This document shows, piece after piece, positions 51,611-62,601 of a DNA stretch of 64,000 bases. This DNA comes from Nepenthes gracilis (lineage: Eukaryota > Streptophyta > Magnoliopsida > Caryophyllales > Nepenthaceae): positions 3,404,001 through 3,468,000 of the forward strand of contig BSYO01000003.1 of the NCBI GenBank assembly GCA_033239525.1, given 5' to 3'. The notes beneath the pieces are model-generated. The model made no database searches. It saw only the letters and a program-made list of their open reading frames with translations, and was not told the origin of the DNA. The translations under genes were made by a program, and so were the position numbers. The stretch's first letter is position 1. Each line of letters begins with the position of its first letter.

Positions 51611-52452
51611 GCAGAAAGTCAATCGGCCGGCCAGCATGAATGACAACCAGCCAGCAAGAAGCCAGCCAGGAAAATCGGCTTGCCAAGCTGAGAATTTGGC
51701 CAACCAGTCGGACAGCAAGTTATGATAGCTAAAGACATTAGTAATGACCGAGGATACTAGGTGATATCCGAGGAGGATACTAGGTGATGTCCGAAGAGGA
51801 TATACTAGGTGATGTCCGAAGAGGATATACTAGGTGATGTTCGAAGACAGCTTATGCAGGACTTTCAGAGCCGACTTAGAAAGCGGTGACTTTCCAAAGC
51901 GTAAGGCTTTATAAAGAGGTGTAACTACAGAGATGCAAGGATGCAGAGTAAATTGACCTGTAGAATATACGCCGTCTGAGAAAACGTGAAAACTAAGAAA
52001 GCAAAAAATGACAAAATTGGTATGATAAATTATCTCAGATCGAGGCTTGATGCCGTAAAGCAAAAAGTCAATCGGCCGGCCAGCATGAATGACAACCAGC
52101 CAGCAAGAAGCCGGCCAGGAAAATCGGCTTGCCAAGCTGAGAATTTGGCCGACCAGTCGAACAGCAAGTTATGATAGCTAAAGACATTAGTAATGACCGA
52201 GGATACTAGGTGATGTCCGAGGAGGATACCAGGTGATGTCCGAAGAGGATACTAGGTGATGTTCGAAGACTTCTTCTCTGAAAGTTTGGTGTCGACTTTC
52301 CAAAGTAGAGCTTTATAAAGTTGTAACTAACCTACAGGCATGCACCGTCTATGCAGAGTAAATTGACCTGTAGAATATACGCCGTCTGAGAAAACGTGAA
52401 AACTAGTAAAGGCGCAAAAAATGACAAAATTGGTGTGATAAATTATCTGTAA
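51611..52452. repeat. Duplicated block (449-bp offset) with internal 22-24-bp minisatellite
   Basis: Copies at 51611-52035 and 52060-52452 share CAATCGGCCGGCCAGCATGA, CAGCAAGTTATGATAGCTAA, an internal array of GAGGATACTAGGTGATGTCC units (51747-51846, 52196-52268) and an end block with AAATTGACCTGTAGAATATA. The GC-rich start and the TATAAAG-like sequences recall an LTR or its leader, but no TG...CA boundary is clear, so the origin is open. Confidence 0.8.
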
Positions 52453-53055
52453 GATCAGACCAGGTGAACAGATGAGATTTGAAGACTGTGTTGTGTGTGA
52501 ATCCAGATGTCAAACTCCCAGCAAAAAGATGGGCCATTTTTTGGTCAATTGCGTGCAATATCACCATACATCATACAAGATCATATTTTTACTATCCAAA
52601 TTCTTGACCATCAAATTATAAGACAACAGCTGCCATTGCATCGCTCATTTCTCAATCAACTTTTACCCTCATTATGTAGAATTAGGAAAGAGTCGGTAGC
52701 TATGACGTCTTGCCTTATCAGTTCATGGAATAGGCTACACCAAAAGATAAAACAAAGATCTACACACAGCACAGCTGAATAAATTGTGAGGTACTACCAA
52801 TTACTAGGAACAATCGAGCTATGCTGTAGCTATGAGAAAGTTCATCTCAAAGAATAACCAGCAGGTAAAATACTCTTACTACAAATTTACCATGATTCTA
52901 AAAAAATGAAGTAATTACTGACAGAGTGGTTTCTTTCTTCAGTGTTTTCTCTTCTGAATGTATTTATATGATATGTATCATATCATTCTTTTTGATAAAA
53001 TTATAGTAAACTTTAGTATAAATATTGTTGCTTGACCAGAAGAAAAAAAAAGAAG
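52453..53055. other. 3' flank of the RAY1-like gene
   Basis: Holds the presumed 3' UTR of the minus-strand glycosyltransferase gene and spacer. The plus-strand frame at 52507-52782 has no recognised domain and is probably chance. Confidence 0.5.
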
Positions 53056-56000
53056 CTAACTTTCATATAAGTGATTGGCCATTTTTTGCTTGTGCCACTT
53101 CCACAAACACATCCTTGAGCCGACGTCGTAATCCCACAATCCTGAAGATACCTGGCGTTCTAGCTTCTTCATCCTCCCACTGATCCAGTTGTTATGGAGA
53201 ATGTAACATCCCTTCTTTGCACAAGCCGTTTTCACGTTTCTTTCCTCCCACAAGCCTTGGTAAGCGCCGTTTGGGAAGAGGTCTCTATCCAAGAAATGAA
53301 CAGTAAGATTTGTCTCCGGTTCCCTGCATTTGTCATCTCCGACACGGTTTGACCCATTTTCACCACAAAGAGTGTCGTAGAAGCTTGGCTGCTCGGATAG
53401 CTCTGAGGTCGCTGCATGCTTCACAACTTTCTCGATCGCAGCAATAGTTGAATTATCTGACCGAGCAAAGTAAAAGCCAGAGTTCAAACGCCTGGGTAAG
53501 TTGATAGGTCCTGGAAGATGAGAATTGAGAACACAGACTTCAGGGACTTTGCATACTCAGTATATTTCTTTACGAATAACCAAGCTACTCCAATCGAGAT
53601 AGCCTGGATAAAAGTTAAAATTCAGCTCAGAAAGTTAACTGGTTGAACTTGAGCCTAATTTCTAGCTCTCAATAAGCCAAGATATAGAGCTCTAGTTTTA
53701 AGAAGGGTAAGGGCAGTTCGAGTCATGGATGCTTAGAAAACCACCTTCTATATTGAACTCGTCTGACTGGGCAGGGAGAACAGCAGGACCGAATGAATGA
53801 AGCAACGGTATTGGATTTTTGAACCAATAAACATCAACATCGCTAAGAAGTACATTGTAGCCAAGCTTCAAAATCTGCAAAACTAATCTGGACTTTGTTT
53901 TGGTCACCTTCTGAAAGCAATTTGTTCCAAAATGGCAGTCATTAAAGCTGATGTTTCCTGGAGCTAAAGTATCCCGGAGAACCGGCAGACCCTGTGAATA
54001 TAAAGAATTTGGTTAAAATGGGAATAGAGAAAAATGGAGTGAGACGAAGAAATTATGTTTTGAGACAAGAACAACAAAATATTAGGTCTTATTAAGTAGG
54101 AACAGTTATATAAATCCACTTTCGTCATTCTACTCAATTTAGTACAATATCTTTCGATTTAATCCACTTTCTCCTCCTTAGAAACAAGATCTTGTCAAAA
54201 AAAAAAAAAGAAAATAAAAGTGCAGCAAGTGACAGCATACCTGCAGGACAGAGAACTGATACATGTCATCATCAAGAGCGAAAACCAGAAAGTTCGGAAT
54301 AAGAAGGTGGCGTAATCTGCACACCCAACTCATTAGCATGTCCTTATAGCTGTATCCAGCAACTGTGAGCACAATTGTCATGTTCTTGTCTGAAACTATT
54401 GGAAGGATTGATTCCAAACCAAAAGGAAGATGAAACGGAGTTGAAAGATTCATGTTATTCTTCATAGGGCAATCTGTAATCCAAGCTAGTGAACTGATAG
54501 CCGCAAGACAATCCATAATCTTCTCCTCCCTCCTCGGGAATAGGAGCTTCTCTTTCCACAATTTATGCAAGCTCCGGTGTGCGGGTGAATAAACAATATT
54601 TTCTGCCTTGTTGGTAAACATGAAATGCCCATCGCACTTTACAAGCTTCATTATATCGGTGAAGTTAGCTTCATGAAAATACAGCAGACCGTACAAAGCC
54701 CCGAGATGCACATTCCCATTATACTCCCAAATTCTCTTCTGAATTTCTGGAGTGACAGATTCTTTAACGCACTGCTCAGATTCATTTTCATCCAAGTCAA
54801 TTAAATAGAAGTTTGAGATTGCCAAACTTGCATCAAAAACAAACCTAAAATTAGAATGGAGCACTTCGTTGATAACCCAATAGTTATGAAGTCCTGTCCC
54901 ATATAAGAAAGGAGGGAGGACTCCCAAGTGTAAAGGGACCTCACTGTTGCTCCATGCCATTAGCATCCTCTCTTCACAGCGGTGCCATTGCCAACTTGAA
55001 GAAAGAAACTCCTGCAACTAACGGAAGATATCACAATTTCAATCATGTCGTTTCAGATGGTCCATCAACCTTGAATCTGTATAGGGTTCCTCAATACCTT
55101 CTGCAATTGGACCTCCTCACCATCCTTCCGTAGCCAGTGTCTCCCCAGTTCATCTAAATGGAAAGGGAAGTCCGAAACTCCTCTTGACAAAGCAATAAGG
55201 AACCAATCATGATCAAGTTCGTGGGCATAGTACATGGTGGAGATAAAGTCTGGAAGGAGAATGGTTTCAGGATCAATAAGAACCGAAATATCGGATGAGA
55301 ATGCTCGTGATCTTGCAACCATAGAATGGAAAAAAGGGGTTCCCAAGAATCTAGAGGCAGAAAAACAACGATCAGAAAATTTGGCATTCCACACCATCTG
55401 ATCAAATTTTAACTTGATTTAACATCATTTGTACAGGTACCATAGTGATATTAATACGCACAACAAGAAAAAATTCAATTATCCTCACCATCACAAGTTT
55501 TCAGTATCTAAGCTAGTTCATCCCTATGAGGCAAGCTTGCAGTTAAGATATTAACATTGTTATCATAATGCTCAAGGTTCAAAAACATGGGACATCCTTG
55601 ACAACGCATGCAATAGTAGGAAGATAGGAAGATACCCACACATACGTATAAATAGGAGGAGAAAAAGTGTTAAAATCAAACATGCTAGTTTTGTATAATA
55701 TGAAGAGGTATGGAATGTTAATCCTTGCAAGTTATCCATTACTACCACCTCCCCAAAAGAAAAACATAAAACTTATAATCAATAAAAAAAAAACATTCGG
55801 AAATCAAAGTATACTTCATACTTGATTCTTAACTCAAAAGTCATAATTTGTCTAGTAATAGCGGATCAAAGGCTGTGATAACTGATGACCTAAAGTATGT
55901 CATACAATGCCCCAACTGAAAACTAAAATAATAAATTTAAATCAATAAAAATAACTATTCGGACTTTTTTATTTGAGTCAGTTTCATTCGGACTTTAATT

Positions 56001-56635
56001 TGAGTCTATTCTATACTTATAAACTCAACTCAATTTTACATATCGAAAATTTTCCATCAATTTAACCTACATCCGTTTCCGTTGATGCCACAGAAATGCC
56101 TACGACTATGACCCTTTTAATTAATAAAATTTACTCGATTTTATAAATATAGACTAAAATTACCTTAATTAAACATCATCATAAAATTGACTCGAATAAT
56201 TGAAAATCAGAATATCTTCGACAATTAAGCCCAAAATTAAAGCACTTACGTGTAGTCAATATCGGATTCAACGAAAACACGAGAGCCAAAAGCTGCTGCA
56301 AAAGATTGTAGAGAAGGATGATTGCCAAATAGCACGATATTGATGTGCGGGGATAGCCCAAGCCATGATCGAACAGCAAGAGACTGCTTAGCCCCGACAG
56401 AGCCAGCAAAAGCATTGGAAGCAGTGAATATAGTAATATTAGGTTTTCCTATTTTTCCAAAACCTTCATCATAAAAACTGGACCTTCTGATTTCATAATC
56501 AATGGAAGGTAACAGCTGGGTAAAATACACAGACAGGCCTATCAAAAGAAGCCCTGAAAACCATACTGACCATAATCCCCCTTGAAGTACCTAATTGATA
56601 TCAAAACCAACATTACAGAGATCCCAAAAATGTAA

Positions 56636-56672
<37 letters not shown>

Positions 56673-56719
56673 TTTACCTTGTTGAAGCGGAAGAAAGGAA
56701 AGACGGAAAGAAGTGCCAT
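53056..56719 (-). CDS. RAY1: RAY1-like beta-arabinofuranosyltransferase (GT77 family)
   Basis: Six coding exons: 56719-56678, 56590-56250, 55350-55098, 55017-54241, 53991-53745 and 53510-53056. GT-AG sites are present and the 2115 joined bases give 704 residues without a stop. Residues about 20-38 form a membrane anchor, giving a type II Golgi topology. The N-terminal half has a GT-A-like region (ITIFTA, AVRSWLGLSP, INIVLFG, LIDPETILLPDFI). The C-terminal half is a nucleotide-diphospho-sugar transferase domain (PF03407) with the metal-binding DxD motif in LLSDVDVYWFKNP (DVD about 522-524), then LPRRLNSGFYFARSD. In Arabidopsis RAY1 adds arabinofuranose to arabinogalactan-protein glycans. The link to RAY1 rests on the fused N-terminal region and remembered similarity; another GT77 member is less likely. 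Intron 1 is 87 bases and rich in CT repeat; intron 2 is the longest, 899 bases. Confidence 0.85.
56639..56670 (-). repeat. CT microsatellite in RAY1-like intron 1
   Basis: About 15 CT units on the coding strand, a few bases after the 5' splice site of an 87-base intron. Such a tract takes up a third of the intron, so length changes could affect its splicing. Confidence 0.9.
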
Positions 56720-57659
56720 TTGCAGAGAGGTCGTTTTGCGTGAGGAGAGAGCTTCAATCGGGGCCCGTGTTCATCTTCTTAGCCGAAAATTCAGGGGAGA
56801 GAGAAGGGAAAAACTTCAGAGTAAGGGAGAAATTGGACAGCCCACGAAGAGAATCCAGAATTCAGTGGCAGATTGCCTACCAACAACGGCGTCGAGAGTA
56901 CGGGAAAGAGGGGAAGTATCATGTGAGTAGTCGAATGAATGCACGTGTTAATTGAAACGAACTCCATTAATTTAGATCTCCCCTGCCGAAGATTTCGAAC
57001 AGTTGAATTAAAATTGCCTTTCTCGACTTTTGCAACACAGCAAACGGCGGCGGAGTCGATGCAACACTCACGTTCACATCCTAATCAATTTGAGTTCGAT
57101 TTTGGACCCCATCAGTGGCGGCGAGTCTTCTCAGAAGAAGTGGCTACGGAAGTCTATTCTTTGGTTTAATTTTTTTAATTATAATTATTTAATATTAATT
57201 AAATAATTATATTATTTATTAATAAAAATATTATTTAATAGAGGAGATGTTTCAAAAAAATATTTTAGTGTCTATCTTGATCAACTTTATATTATTATTT
57301 AAAACTAAATTTTATTTATTTAATATTAATTTAATAATTATAATTTTAAAAATTAAAACAATTCTAATTTTAATAGGATAAAAACCCCAAAATCCCTCTA
57401 CAGTTGCAGTTTTATAAACCCTCGCTCAGTTCTTGCTTCAAAACTAACAACCGTACCCAGATTTCAGAGGGCATGAACAACATTATAGATATTAAATTAA
57501 TGCACTTAAAATGCAATTAAAAAATATGTATGTATATATTTAAACCATAAATTTAAATTGAGTTTCACATTTTTCTTATAATAAAAATACATTAAAATTA
57601 TATTTTTTTAAAAAAAGATGTATTTGCCCATATCTAGAACTAAAAATAATATATACAAT
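56720..57659. other. RAY1-like promoter side, AT-rich palindrome and spacer
   Basis: 56720-57165 is mixed-GC sequence upstream of the glycosyltransferase gene. It includes a plus-strand open frame beginning with ATG at 57059 and ending 57169, with no known match. 57170-57375 is an AT-rich imperfect palindrome that looks like a MITE. 57400-57480 (TATAAACCCTCGCTC and an ATG at 57474) resembles the promoter and leader of a plus-strand gene, but no coding region follows before the LTR at 57660. Confidence 0.45.
56754..56774 (-). CDS. Possible upstream ORF (6 codons) in the RAY1-like leader
   Basis: ATG to TGA encodes six residues (MNTGPD) and ends 34 bases before the main ATG at 56719. It lies in the presumed leader. 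Whether it is in the transcript depends on the unknown RNA start. It may reduce translation of the main frame (inference). Confidence 0.35.
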   Translation of the reverse strand: MNTGPD

Positions 57660-58175
57660 TGTTGGGTCAAATACAGAAGCCTAACTACTATATAAGTCTT
57701 CATTGTACACCAAACCAGTGGGCTTTGGAAGTATTCTAAGCTTGTAATTGCTCTATGAACACGAGAGAGAAACAGGAGAAGAGGAGGAACTACTGACACT
57801 TGCACGAATGCCGTCAACAGTTCATCAGAAAGAGAGCAAGGGCGGAGAAAGCCAAACACCTCTCTACTTCATGTTCTGAGTTTCTCCCCTCTGTAAACTT
57901 AGACAATTTGTAATTAGCTCAACAATAGTGAAATCCTTATTGGACCTAGAGTCTTGTAATTTTTTTTTCTCATTCAAGAGAGAGCTTTCTATATAAAATT
58001 ATATGTGTTATCACTCTATTTTTCTCTCTCCCTACCTCCCAAATCACATTCATTAATCCAAAAAGATAACTATATAGTTTGTGTTACATGGGTTCTGTCC
58101 GAGTACGCCTTTAAGAGATTCGAGGTCTCATTTGGAACTCTATCCGTATAGTGGTCGGAATTCGAGGACACAACA
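57660..58175 (+). repeat. Left (5') LTR of the Tat-type element, internally deleted
   Basis: TGTTG...CAACA ends. A TATA-like TATATAAG lies only about 28 bases from the left end, whereas in the right LTR the same sequence is about 700 bases from its start. So most of U3 is missing here. The end is set by the primer-site-like sequence directly downstream. Confidence 0.7.
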
Positions 58176-58176
58176 C

Positions 58177-58190
58177 TGGTATCGTCTGTG
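58177..58190 (+). other. Primer binding site-like sequence of the Tat-type element
   Basis: TGGTATCGTCTGTG begins one base after the LTR. Many Tat elements carry a site of the form GGCGCCGTCTGTGGGA here; the match to CGTCTGTG is partial, and the tRNA is not identified. Confidence 0.5.
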
Positions 58191-58247
58191 AAAAATTGTG
58201 ACAAAAAATCCAAGATTTCCTTTCAGCACTCAATCACTTACATAAAG

Positions 58248-59252
58248 ATGAAGAACAAACGAGCACAAGCTAGTGCTTCTGTCCGAGGTGCAGCCTCCTA
58301 TAAAGAATCGCCCTCTCCGGGGCGGCAAAGAAATGGGCGACCACCTGTGCCAATGTGTGCAAGCGTTGGCAATGAAAGTGGACGATCTCTCTAAAGTAGT
58401 CCATACCCTCTATTCAAAATTGGACGGCCAGTCAAAGGGAGCGCCCTTCAAAACCTCCCCGATTGTAACGTCCCGGAAAAAGCGTGAGGGGAAGAAACAC
58501 TCTGCGAAGCAGGCCAGCTAGAACAAGAACCCGAAGACTCAAGCTGCTTCGAGTAGCAAAGTCCCATTGCGACTTGAAGGTCGCTTGGATCCTTGGATCA
58601 AAGAGGATAGCTAAGAAAGGTCATGTTCTCGTCACTCTCGCGACGATCGGGAGCCCATCTTTCAAGGGGACCCTCACATAATGGACTCGCTCTAAAAGAA
58701 AGGAGCCATGTGAAGCAAAAAGTTGCGCAAGCTTCTTACGAGTTGAGAGATTACCTCAACGAGAAGAAGGCAATAGCTCTGCCTCAAACGAAGAGGAAGC
58801 TCAAAAAGATTTAAAAACAGATTTTCGGAGAATAGGCCAACAAAGCGAAAAGGATAGAAAGAGAAGAGAATTCTCACCCAAGGGCGTGGGAAGGAAAAAG
58901 AAAGAACGGGGAACATCAGGATCCTCGAGGATGGACAAAGTAGCTCAAGCTCCAGAAGGTTGGTCAAGGGAAGTTCAAGCCTTTGAAACTAACTCCCTTG
59001 AACGGTTTGCGTACCGACATCCTGATGCAAATTCAGGATGAAAAGTTTCTGAAGTGATCCAAAGCGTCAAAGAACCCAAATGGAGGTGATCATTTAAAGT
59101 ACTACCATTACCATCGTCGCAAAGGTGACAGTACTGAAAGCTGCCGAACGCTCTACGTGGAGATCAAAAAATTGATCTGGAAAGGATATCTTGATCGTTT
59201 CTTACAAAGACCCGGACAGAATGCCGGAGCAGTAGGAGATGGTAACACAAAC
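58248..59252 (+). pseudogene. Tat-type gag relic
   Basis: The first ATG is at 58248, shortly after the primer-like site. The reading frame shifts near 58300, and the second frame reads MKVDDLSKVVHTLYSKL (about 58371-58425), a likely coiled coil. Many stops follow. At 59100-59252 one frame carries YYHYHRRKGDSTESC, then IKKLIWKGYLDRFLQR, which match the Tat gag signature (a Cys/His-like Y-x-F/Y-H motif followed by a conserved GYL-x-x-F). No intact frame spans it. Confidence 0.8.
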
Positions 59253-59439
59253 TAGCCAAGGGACGGCATGGCCACCAATGTCATGAGCGTGATGTCTACG
59301 TGACCAACCCAAATGACAGCGCACAAAGGCTTCAAGAAAGCCTAGACGTGCTCGAGAAAGCTTAAAGCATGCTAGGCTGCGAAGAGCCACATACCAGTGG
59401 GGAGCAGTCGGATACGCCAACAGTCAGTAAAAAGTCGAG

Positions 59440-59660
59440 GATTTAAGCCCACGAGGCCCACAAGGTTGATCTGACCCAAGGGATAAAATTGGCGCTAGAA
59501 ATCCGAAGATTTGGACCCACGTCCTAATAGGTTAAAGAGGCTGATTTGGCCAAGAGCCTAACTCAACCCAAGGACTTAGGTCCACGTTCCAAGAAGTCCA
59601 AAGATCCGATTCGACTCGAGAGGTCAGGATTGGCCCTAGAGGCCAGGGGTTTAGGCACTC
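59440..59660 (+). repeat. LTR-type degenerate repeats inside the Tat element
   Basis: Diverged units with GAGGCCCA, GATTTGGCC and CCACGTCC/CCACGTTCC motifs. Similar wording (CCCAAGAGGCCC, GCCGATTTGGTCCGAGAGG) is found in the right LTR at 63340-63500. It therefore looks like LTR U3 sequence lying inside the element, where pol would be expected. Confidence 0.55.
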
Positions 59661-59878
59661 ATCCCAAAGAATACCATCAACAAATGTACGTACAGATGCT
59701 CAGGTAATGCAAAATGCATCATGTGATGTGCTTGTAACACGTTTCATTGATATAATAAAATTTCTTTTTATTCATAAATTGTCTTGCATTTCGTTGAATG
59801 CTTGCCATCTCATTTCATCAATTGACAAGACCTAGCTGCCCGAAAGTCAAGTGGATAGAATTCGTTTCACTTGCTGCT

Positions 59879-60055
59879 AAAACTCGGTAATGTCCGAGCA
59901 GCCCAGGAAGTCGTACTTAAAACTCAGCAACATCCGAGAGGCCCAAGAGGTCATACTTAAAATTCGGCTGTACCCGAACAGCCCAAAAGGTCGAACTTAA
60001 AACATAGCCACGATACAAGCAACCTTAGATGTTAAACTTAAAAACCTAGAGGGTT
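59879..60055 (+). repeat. 40-bp tandem repeat, about 4.5 units
   Basis: Units start at 59879, 59919, 59959, 59999 and about 60040. They share AAAACTC(G/A)G, CCGAnCAGCCCA and GTCGTACTTA or variants. The last units are most diverged. Confidence 0.88.
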
Positions 60056-60059
60056 CAAA

Positions 60060-60515
60060 ATAGTAAGCATGCGACGACCCCAGAGGTAGCATCTTCAGCC
60101 TAAGATGGTCAAACGGTTCAGACACTTAGCTAATAAACGACGAGGTTTCTTTATAGCATATCATAAAAGAACCAAACAATCAAGCAGTCCGAGCACAACA
60201 AACAAAAGAATTGCACCAGGAAATGAATTTTATTTATTTATATACAAGTTGTGTACAGTAGTATACAAACAATAAAAAACTTATGGGGCTTAAACAGTTG
60301 AAATGCAAAGACCCTGGAAGTGGCATCGTCAGCCTAAGACTGTCAAAGGTTCAAACACTCGGCTCAAAAGGGATAAAGTTTTCTAAAAGTCTAAGTCCAG
60401 AAAAAGAACAACACATACACAAGACGATCTAGAGAAAGATCGCGACCGCAAAGATGAACTTTATTCACATTTTAAATGTACATTATACAATGTACACGAA
60501 AAATAATACGACTCA
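60060..60515 (+). repeat. About 235-bp tandem duplication overlapping the antisense gene's 3' end
   Basis: Copies start near 60060 and 60296. Shared blocks: GACCC(C/T)(A/G)GAAG, CATCGTCAGCCTAAGA-type sequence, GGTTCAnACACT, and an end with GAA(T/C)TTTATT. Each copy holds an AATAAA-type signal on the minus strand, so the antisense gene's 3' end has been duplicated. Confidence 0.75.
60460..60496 (-). terminator. Candidate poly(A) signal of the antisense gene
   Basis: On the minus strand a 20-base perfect hairpin sequence with TGTA cores (TGTACATT and AATGTACA arms, 60477-60496) lies just upstream of AATAAAG (60460-60465). That order fits a plant far-upstream element (UGUA) followed by a near-upstream AAUAAA. 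The earlier tandem copy has AATAAAT-type sequence near 60227-60237. Confidence 0.45.
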
Positions 60516-60612
60516 ACAAATCTACAATCAGCCCTCAGAAGGTCTTGGTTGAGAAGAAGTTCCCTCTACCACTGCCCTCGTAGTCCAAGAGACCCTGCCT
60601 GCTCCGGAGATC

Positions 60613-62601
60613 CTAATTGTTCAAAAGTTTGAGGTCCACTTGATGGCCCAAGTTGAGAAGGGCTGGGAAACGCCATTCCTGGGAGACCATATAAGTCATC
60701 TGAGCAGGTAGCACTGGCATTTCGAGGATCAAATATAGCCGTGGCAAACTAAGGGTCAACAACCTCATCACCCGGTGGCATAAGTTGATACTGTCCAAGT
60801 ACTTGCCCTCCAGCACTGGCACTATGTCCATGGCCCTCATTGAAGTCCTCAACACTTTCTCCAACCGGGAGGTTCTGTCCCAAAGAAGCCCATACTAAAC
60901 CTGCTGGACCTTCAATGTATCCTCGAGGGAAGCAATCTTCCTCTTAGCCTCAGCAAGCTCAGCCTCCGGGCATTTGTTGGCCTCTCCAGTGGCTTTGAAG
61001 GACTCCAACTCAAAGCAAATCTCGACGAAACCACCTATGAGCCGATCAAGGTTCCCGGCCAGCTCGTGAAACTATATTGGAGGACAAGCTGTTAAGACAT
61101 GAAGTGAAAGGAAATAAAGAGCAAAAAGTCTAAGGGAGAACAGAATGATACATGACAGACGAGAGAGCCACTAGTTGAGCTCTCCTCTCTAGCGGCTTCA
61201 GACTCCTGTGGCTCAGCAGCAAACACTACAGAAACCTCAACCCTGATCTTAGGCATAAATGCGGCCCCATCAAAATCAAAGATTGGAGGCTCAACAATTT
61301 CAGCATGCTCCGCGGCCCCAGTCTCAACCACAACTGTGCATGGAGCCCTGTAACATCTTCAACCAGGATCTCCTCATGGACTTCGGGCGAAATCATCATT
61401 GGGTTGTAAATTTGGATTTCAAGGCATGGGGGCTCTACAATCGTGACAATCTCCTCGGCCTTATCAGCCTTAGCAATCGTCATTGAGGTCATCATCACTG
61501 CTTCATCGGCCCGAGTCACCTCAACCTCCCCTGCAGCCTACTCCTCAATGACATCCTCGGATCGATGTTCCATCTAGTCCAAGATCTCGCTAGTAAAAAC
61601 GGAGGAGATATTAGGCACAGGCACGCAAAGAGGAGGAGGGGCAACTGGCGGCTCCATGTGCAAGCCCACGACCTCAGAAGGTTGCTCGGCAGGCCTCGCA
61701 ACTACTGATGCCCCAGTGTCCTCAGTTCCTTCGACTGGTGCCCTCTTTCTGATTAGACACCCTATGACGATCTCATCTTCATCGGAAGAAGAAGGGTACT
61801 CAACTATCGTCGTTGGATGCTCCAATGTCTCAGTTCGACGACTCTTAGCTGTCCGCTCAGACACATCCTCGATCCTCAGAGATCACCCCTTCTTATTGGA
61901 CTTCTTCTTCTTCGCAGCAACAACAACGAGAGCGCCAGAGTCATTGGACTGAGTCCCCCACGTGGCCCTCACCAAATTCTTGGGTATCAAGCAGATGTTC
62001 TTTTTGTTCTCATTGAATGTGCCAAGGTTGGCTAACACTATGTCTGTGACCTCCTTGGCAGTCGCCCTCTCCGCATTAGTGGCGTCCGAGTAATGCTTAG
62101 CGGCCACATTGCCCAATCGTTGGAGAGAGGCCAGTGCTTTTCGACTCCAAAGAAAAAGAACTTGTCTTTTTACCTTTTGGTGGAATTAGGGTTCCCTCCA
62201 CTCATAACCGCAAATTCAGGACGTGGAGTCATAACGATCCAGTCCAGGTTATGAGTGAAACGGAACATCACCTTCACCATGGGCACCTCAAGCAACTTGC
62301 CATAACAGCAAGCAAAGACACAAAGGGAAACGAGGTACCTGATGGCATTATACTACAGCCTGACAAAAGGGACTTGGAGCTCCTTCACAATGACAAACAA
62401 CTCCATGGGAATAGAAAAACGAAGCCCACTTTTGAGGTGGACTTCATAGACGGTAACAAAACCGTTAGGTAGATTACAAGCCCTCTCATGAGCATCGGAC
62501 ACCACCTTCGCCATCGAATCTGGAATCCCAAACTTTGTGCGAATGGTGTCAAGGCTCGTTAGGGACAAGGAAGACGCAATGTCTTTGACTCTAAGAGCCA
62601 T
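60613..62601 (-). pseudogene. Antisense accessory gene of the Tat element (gypsy-type transposon protein domain)
   Basis: Minus-strand remains, opposite to gag. ATG at 62601 opens MALRVKDIASSLSL and continues with FGIPDSM, then a block whose pattern (YEVHLKSGLRFSIP) recurs in the plant domain known as putative gypsy-type transposon (PF04195). After an in-frame stop at 62353 the frame goes on (LVSLCVFACCYGK, CDS-like to about 62176, second stop, then KDKFFFFGVEKHW). Farther down are a lysine-rich and acidic segment (about 62100-61570) and a coiled-coil-like stretch (about 61070-60880). Stops and frame changes make it a relic. The family assignment is from memory of the pattern; Tat elements are known to carry antisense ORFs at this position. 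Confidence 0.65.

Noticed and set aside
52507..52782. 91-codon plus-strand frame.
   Set aside because: Lies in the presumed 3' UTR zone of the RAY1-like gene; no family match.
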